Assembly: GCA_934254985.1 (NCBI GenBank)
Contig: CAKQMS010000001.1
Span: 62,001 to 126,000 of the forward strand
DNA length: 64,000 nucleotides
Reading direction: 5' to 3'
DNA from: an uncultured Prevotella sp.
GTDB lineage: Bacteria; Bacteroidota; Bacteroidia; Bacteroidales; Bacteroidaceae
Position 1 is the first letter of the stretch. Every line of letters starts with the position of its first letter. The position numbers and the translations under genes are program-made. This document shows, piece by piece, positions 62,627-64,000 of the stretch. The notes under the pieces are model-generated. The model was not told the DNA's origin, ran no database searches, and saw nothing but the letters and a program-made list of their open reading frames with translations.

Positions 62627-64000
62627 ATGAGCAAAACCTATCTATTAGGACTCGATGTAGGCAGTTCGTCTGTCAAAGCTTCCATAGTAGAAGCAACATC
62701 TGGTCGTTGTGTAGCTTCAGCTTTCTATCCTAAGCAAGAGGCGCCTATCAAAGCCATCAAGACAGGATGGGCAGAACAGGCTCCTTCTATGTGGTGGGAG
62801 AATGCCAAGCTTGCTATTGCCGACACCATGGTTGCCGCAAACATCATAGGCTCCGACATAGCAGCAATTGGAATATCATACCAAATGCACGGTTTGGTAT
62901 GCGTTGATAAAGACCACAACGTGTTGCGCGACTCCATCATCTGGTGCGATTCGCGTGCCGTACCTTATGGTCAACGTGCTTTTAGCGAGATAGGCGAAGA
63001 GAAATGCTTATCTCATCTTCTTAATTCTCCAGGCAACTTTACTGCAGCAAAATTGGCGTGGGTAAAGGACAATGAGCCTGAGGTTTTCGAACGTATATAT
63101 AAGGTGATGTTGCCTGGCGACTATATCGCCATGATGCTTAGCGACACCATCAACACTACTGTAAGCGGATTGTCGGAAGGCATGATGTGGGATTTCAAGA
63201 ATCGTACAACAGCCGACTTCCTACTCTCATATTATGGTTTTTCTAAGGATATCGTAGCTGATATCGTTCCTACATTCTCTATACAATCTGAAGTTTCACG
63301 CAAGGCTGCTCTTGAGACAGGACTTGCCGAAGGCACTCCTATCTCTTATCGTGCTGGCGACCAGCCAAACAATGCTCTATCGCTCAATGTCTTTAATCCT
63401 GGCGAGATAGCTTCGACAGCAGGAACAAGCGGAGTGGTATATGGTGTGCTTGGCGATGTGGCTTACGACAAGAAGAGTCGTGTAAACACCTTCGCACATG
63501 TCAACTATACCGAACAGCAAGACCGTCTTGGAGTATTATTGTGTATCAACGGCACAGGTATCCTTAATGCTTGGGCTCACCGAAACATAGCTCCCGACCT
63601 TAGCTATGCCGAGATGAACGACCTTGCATCTACAGTTCCTGTGGGTAGCGAAGGTATTAGCATTCTGCCTTTCGGCAATGGTGCAGAGCGTATGCTCGAA
63701 AATAAAGAAATTGGTTGTAGCATCCACGGTATAAACTTCAACAATCATAACCGTGCTCATATCCTGCGTGCAGCACAAGAAGGCATCGTCTTCTCATTCT
63801 GTCAGGGCATGGAGATAATGCGCAATATGGGTATGGACATCCATAAGATACATGCTGGTCATGCCAACATGTTCCTAAGTCCTATATTCCGTGAGGCTTT
63901 GGCTACAACGAGTGGTGCCACCATCGAACTCTACGATACTGACGGTAGCGTGGGTGCTGCTAAAGGTGCCGGCATAGGTTGTGGCATCTATGCCAACCAC
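62627..64000 (+). CDS. FGGY-family carbohydrate kinase (xylulokinase-like), 3' end cut
   Basis: 458 codons, open to the window edge. N-terminal ATPase start YLLGLDVGSSSVKASIVEATSG, then GWAEQAPSMWWENA, ISYQMHGLVCVD, the catalytic Asp segment PGDYIAMMLSD and AGDQPNNALSLN, with C-terminal STAGTSGVVYG. Phosphorylates a sugar, most likely D-xylulose in pentose use; this fits the xylan-acting enzymes at 11.5-15.8 kb. In related genomes a xylose isomerase often follows, but it would be outside the window. Specificity within FGGY kinases is inferred. Confidence 0.87.
   Translation, partial: MSKTYLLGLDVGSSSVKASIVEATSGRCVASAFYPKQEAPIKAIKTGWAEQAPSMWWENAKLAIADTMVAANIIGSDIAAIGISYQMHGLVCVDKDHNVLRDSIIWCDSRAVPYGQRAFSEIGEEKCLSHLLNSPGNFTAAKLAWVKDNEPEVFERIYKVMLPGDYIAMMLSDTINTTVSGLSEGMMWDFKNRTTADFLLSYYGFSKDIVADIVPTFSIQSEVSRKAALETGLAEGTPISYRAGDQPNNALSLNVFNPGEIASTAGTSGVVYGVLGDVAYDKKSRVNTFAHVNYTEQQDRLGVLLCINGTGILNAWAHRNIAPDLSYAEMNDLASTVPVGSEGISILPFGNGAERMLENKEIGCSIHGINFNNHNRAHILRAAQEGIVFSFCQGMEIMRNMGMDIHKIHAGHANMFLSPIFREALATTSGATIELYDTDGSVGAAKGAGIGCGIYANH

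Overview
The window comes from the chromosome of an anaerobic, Prevotella-like member of the Bacteroidota. The evidence is consistent. Promoters follow the Bacteroidota pattern TTTG-N19/20-TAnnTTTG (at least eight good matches), and strong Shine-Dalgarno sequences are rare. The gene set is typical of the group: PorE of the type IX secretion system, two TonB-dependent receptors, the fused fucose-salvage enzyme Fkp, a GH115 alpha-glucuronidase, DUF4954, DUF3822, GSCFA and a B12-dependent ribonucleotide reductase. I recognise no tRNA, rRNA, CRISPR array or intact insertion sequence.

Layout. Positions 1-2455 hold a minus-strand defence-like pair, an EcoRI-family adenine methyltransferase followed by a DUF262 protein that runs off the left edge. 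A long structured 5' leader with an H-type pseudoknot precedes the pair. A PD-(D/E)XK family protein, murQ and clpB follow on the plus strand (2456-6983). A minus-strand group (7092-11287) holds mrp, rhaM and a UvrD-like helicase with an exonuclease domain inserted in it. Two secreted xylan-active enzymes (GH115 and a SASA-type esterase) lie at 11514-15769. Next come a repeat-rich gap, porE, a thiamine uptake unit (TPP riboswitch, TonB receptor, PnuC/PnuT permease), an AAA/DUF4143 ATPase and an RsiV-like lipoprotein. The hflX-DUF4954-fumarase operon and a second TonB receptor, preceded by a candidate small RNA, reach 31230. dnaA and an envelope and nucleotide group (MCE protein, amidase, folB, nrdJ) reach 38399.

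A nitroreductase is followed by an unusual noncoding stretch of about 1.1 kb (39624-40726). It carries four 20-bp palindromes spaced exactly 66 bp apart, a compound foldback and an orphan terminator. Then come the acyl-CoA dehydrogenase/EtfAB operon, a double SGNH esterase, dnaG, queD, queE, cls, rsmD (overlapping the cls 3' end on the opposite strand), DUF3822 with a pilin-like protein, an outer-membrane beta-barrel, a RAYT-type Y1 transposase with an extra C-terminal domain, luxS-pfs, a YfhO membrane protein, fkp, a GSCFA protein and a xylulokinase-like gene cut by the right edge.

Together the genes describe a plant-glycan-using gut-type anaerobe: xylan side-chain removal (GH115 and esterases), pentose entry (xylulokinase), rhamnose and fucose salvage (RhaM, Fkp), B-vitamin uptake and queuosine synthesis. 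The most novel-looking parts are noncoding: the pseudoknotted leader of the methyltransferase operon, the 66-bp palindrome array, a REP-like repeat family that carries outward promoters and may be linked to the RAYT, and a 14-bp motif array with a 22-bp period.
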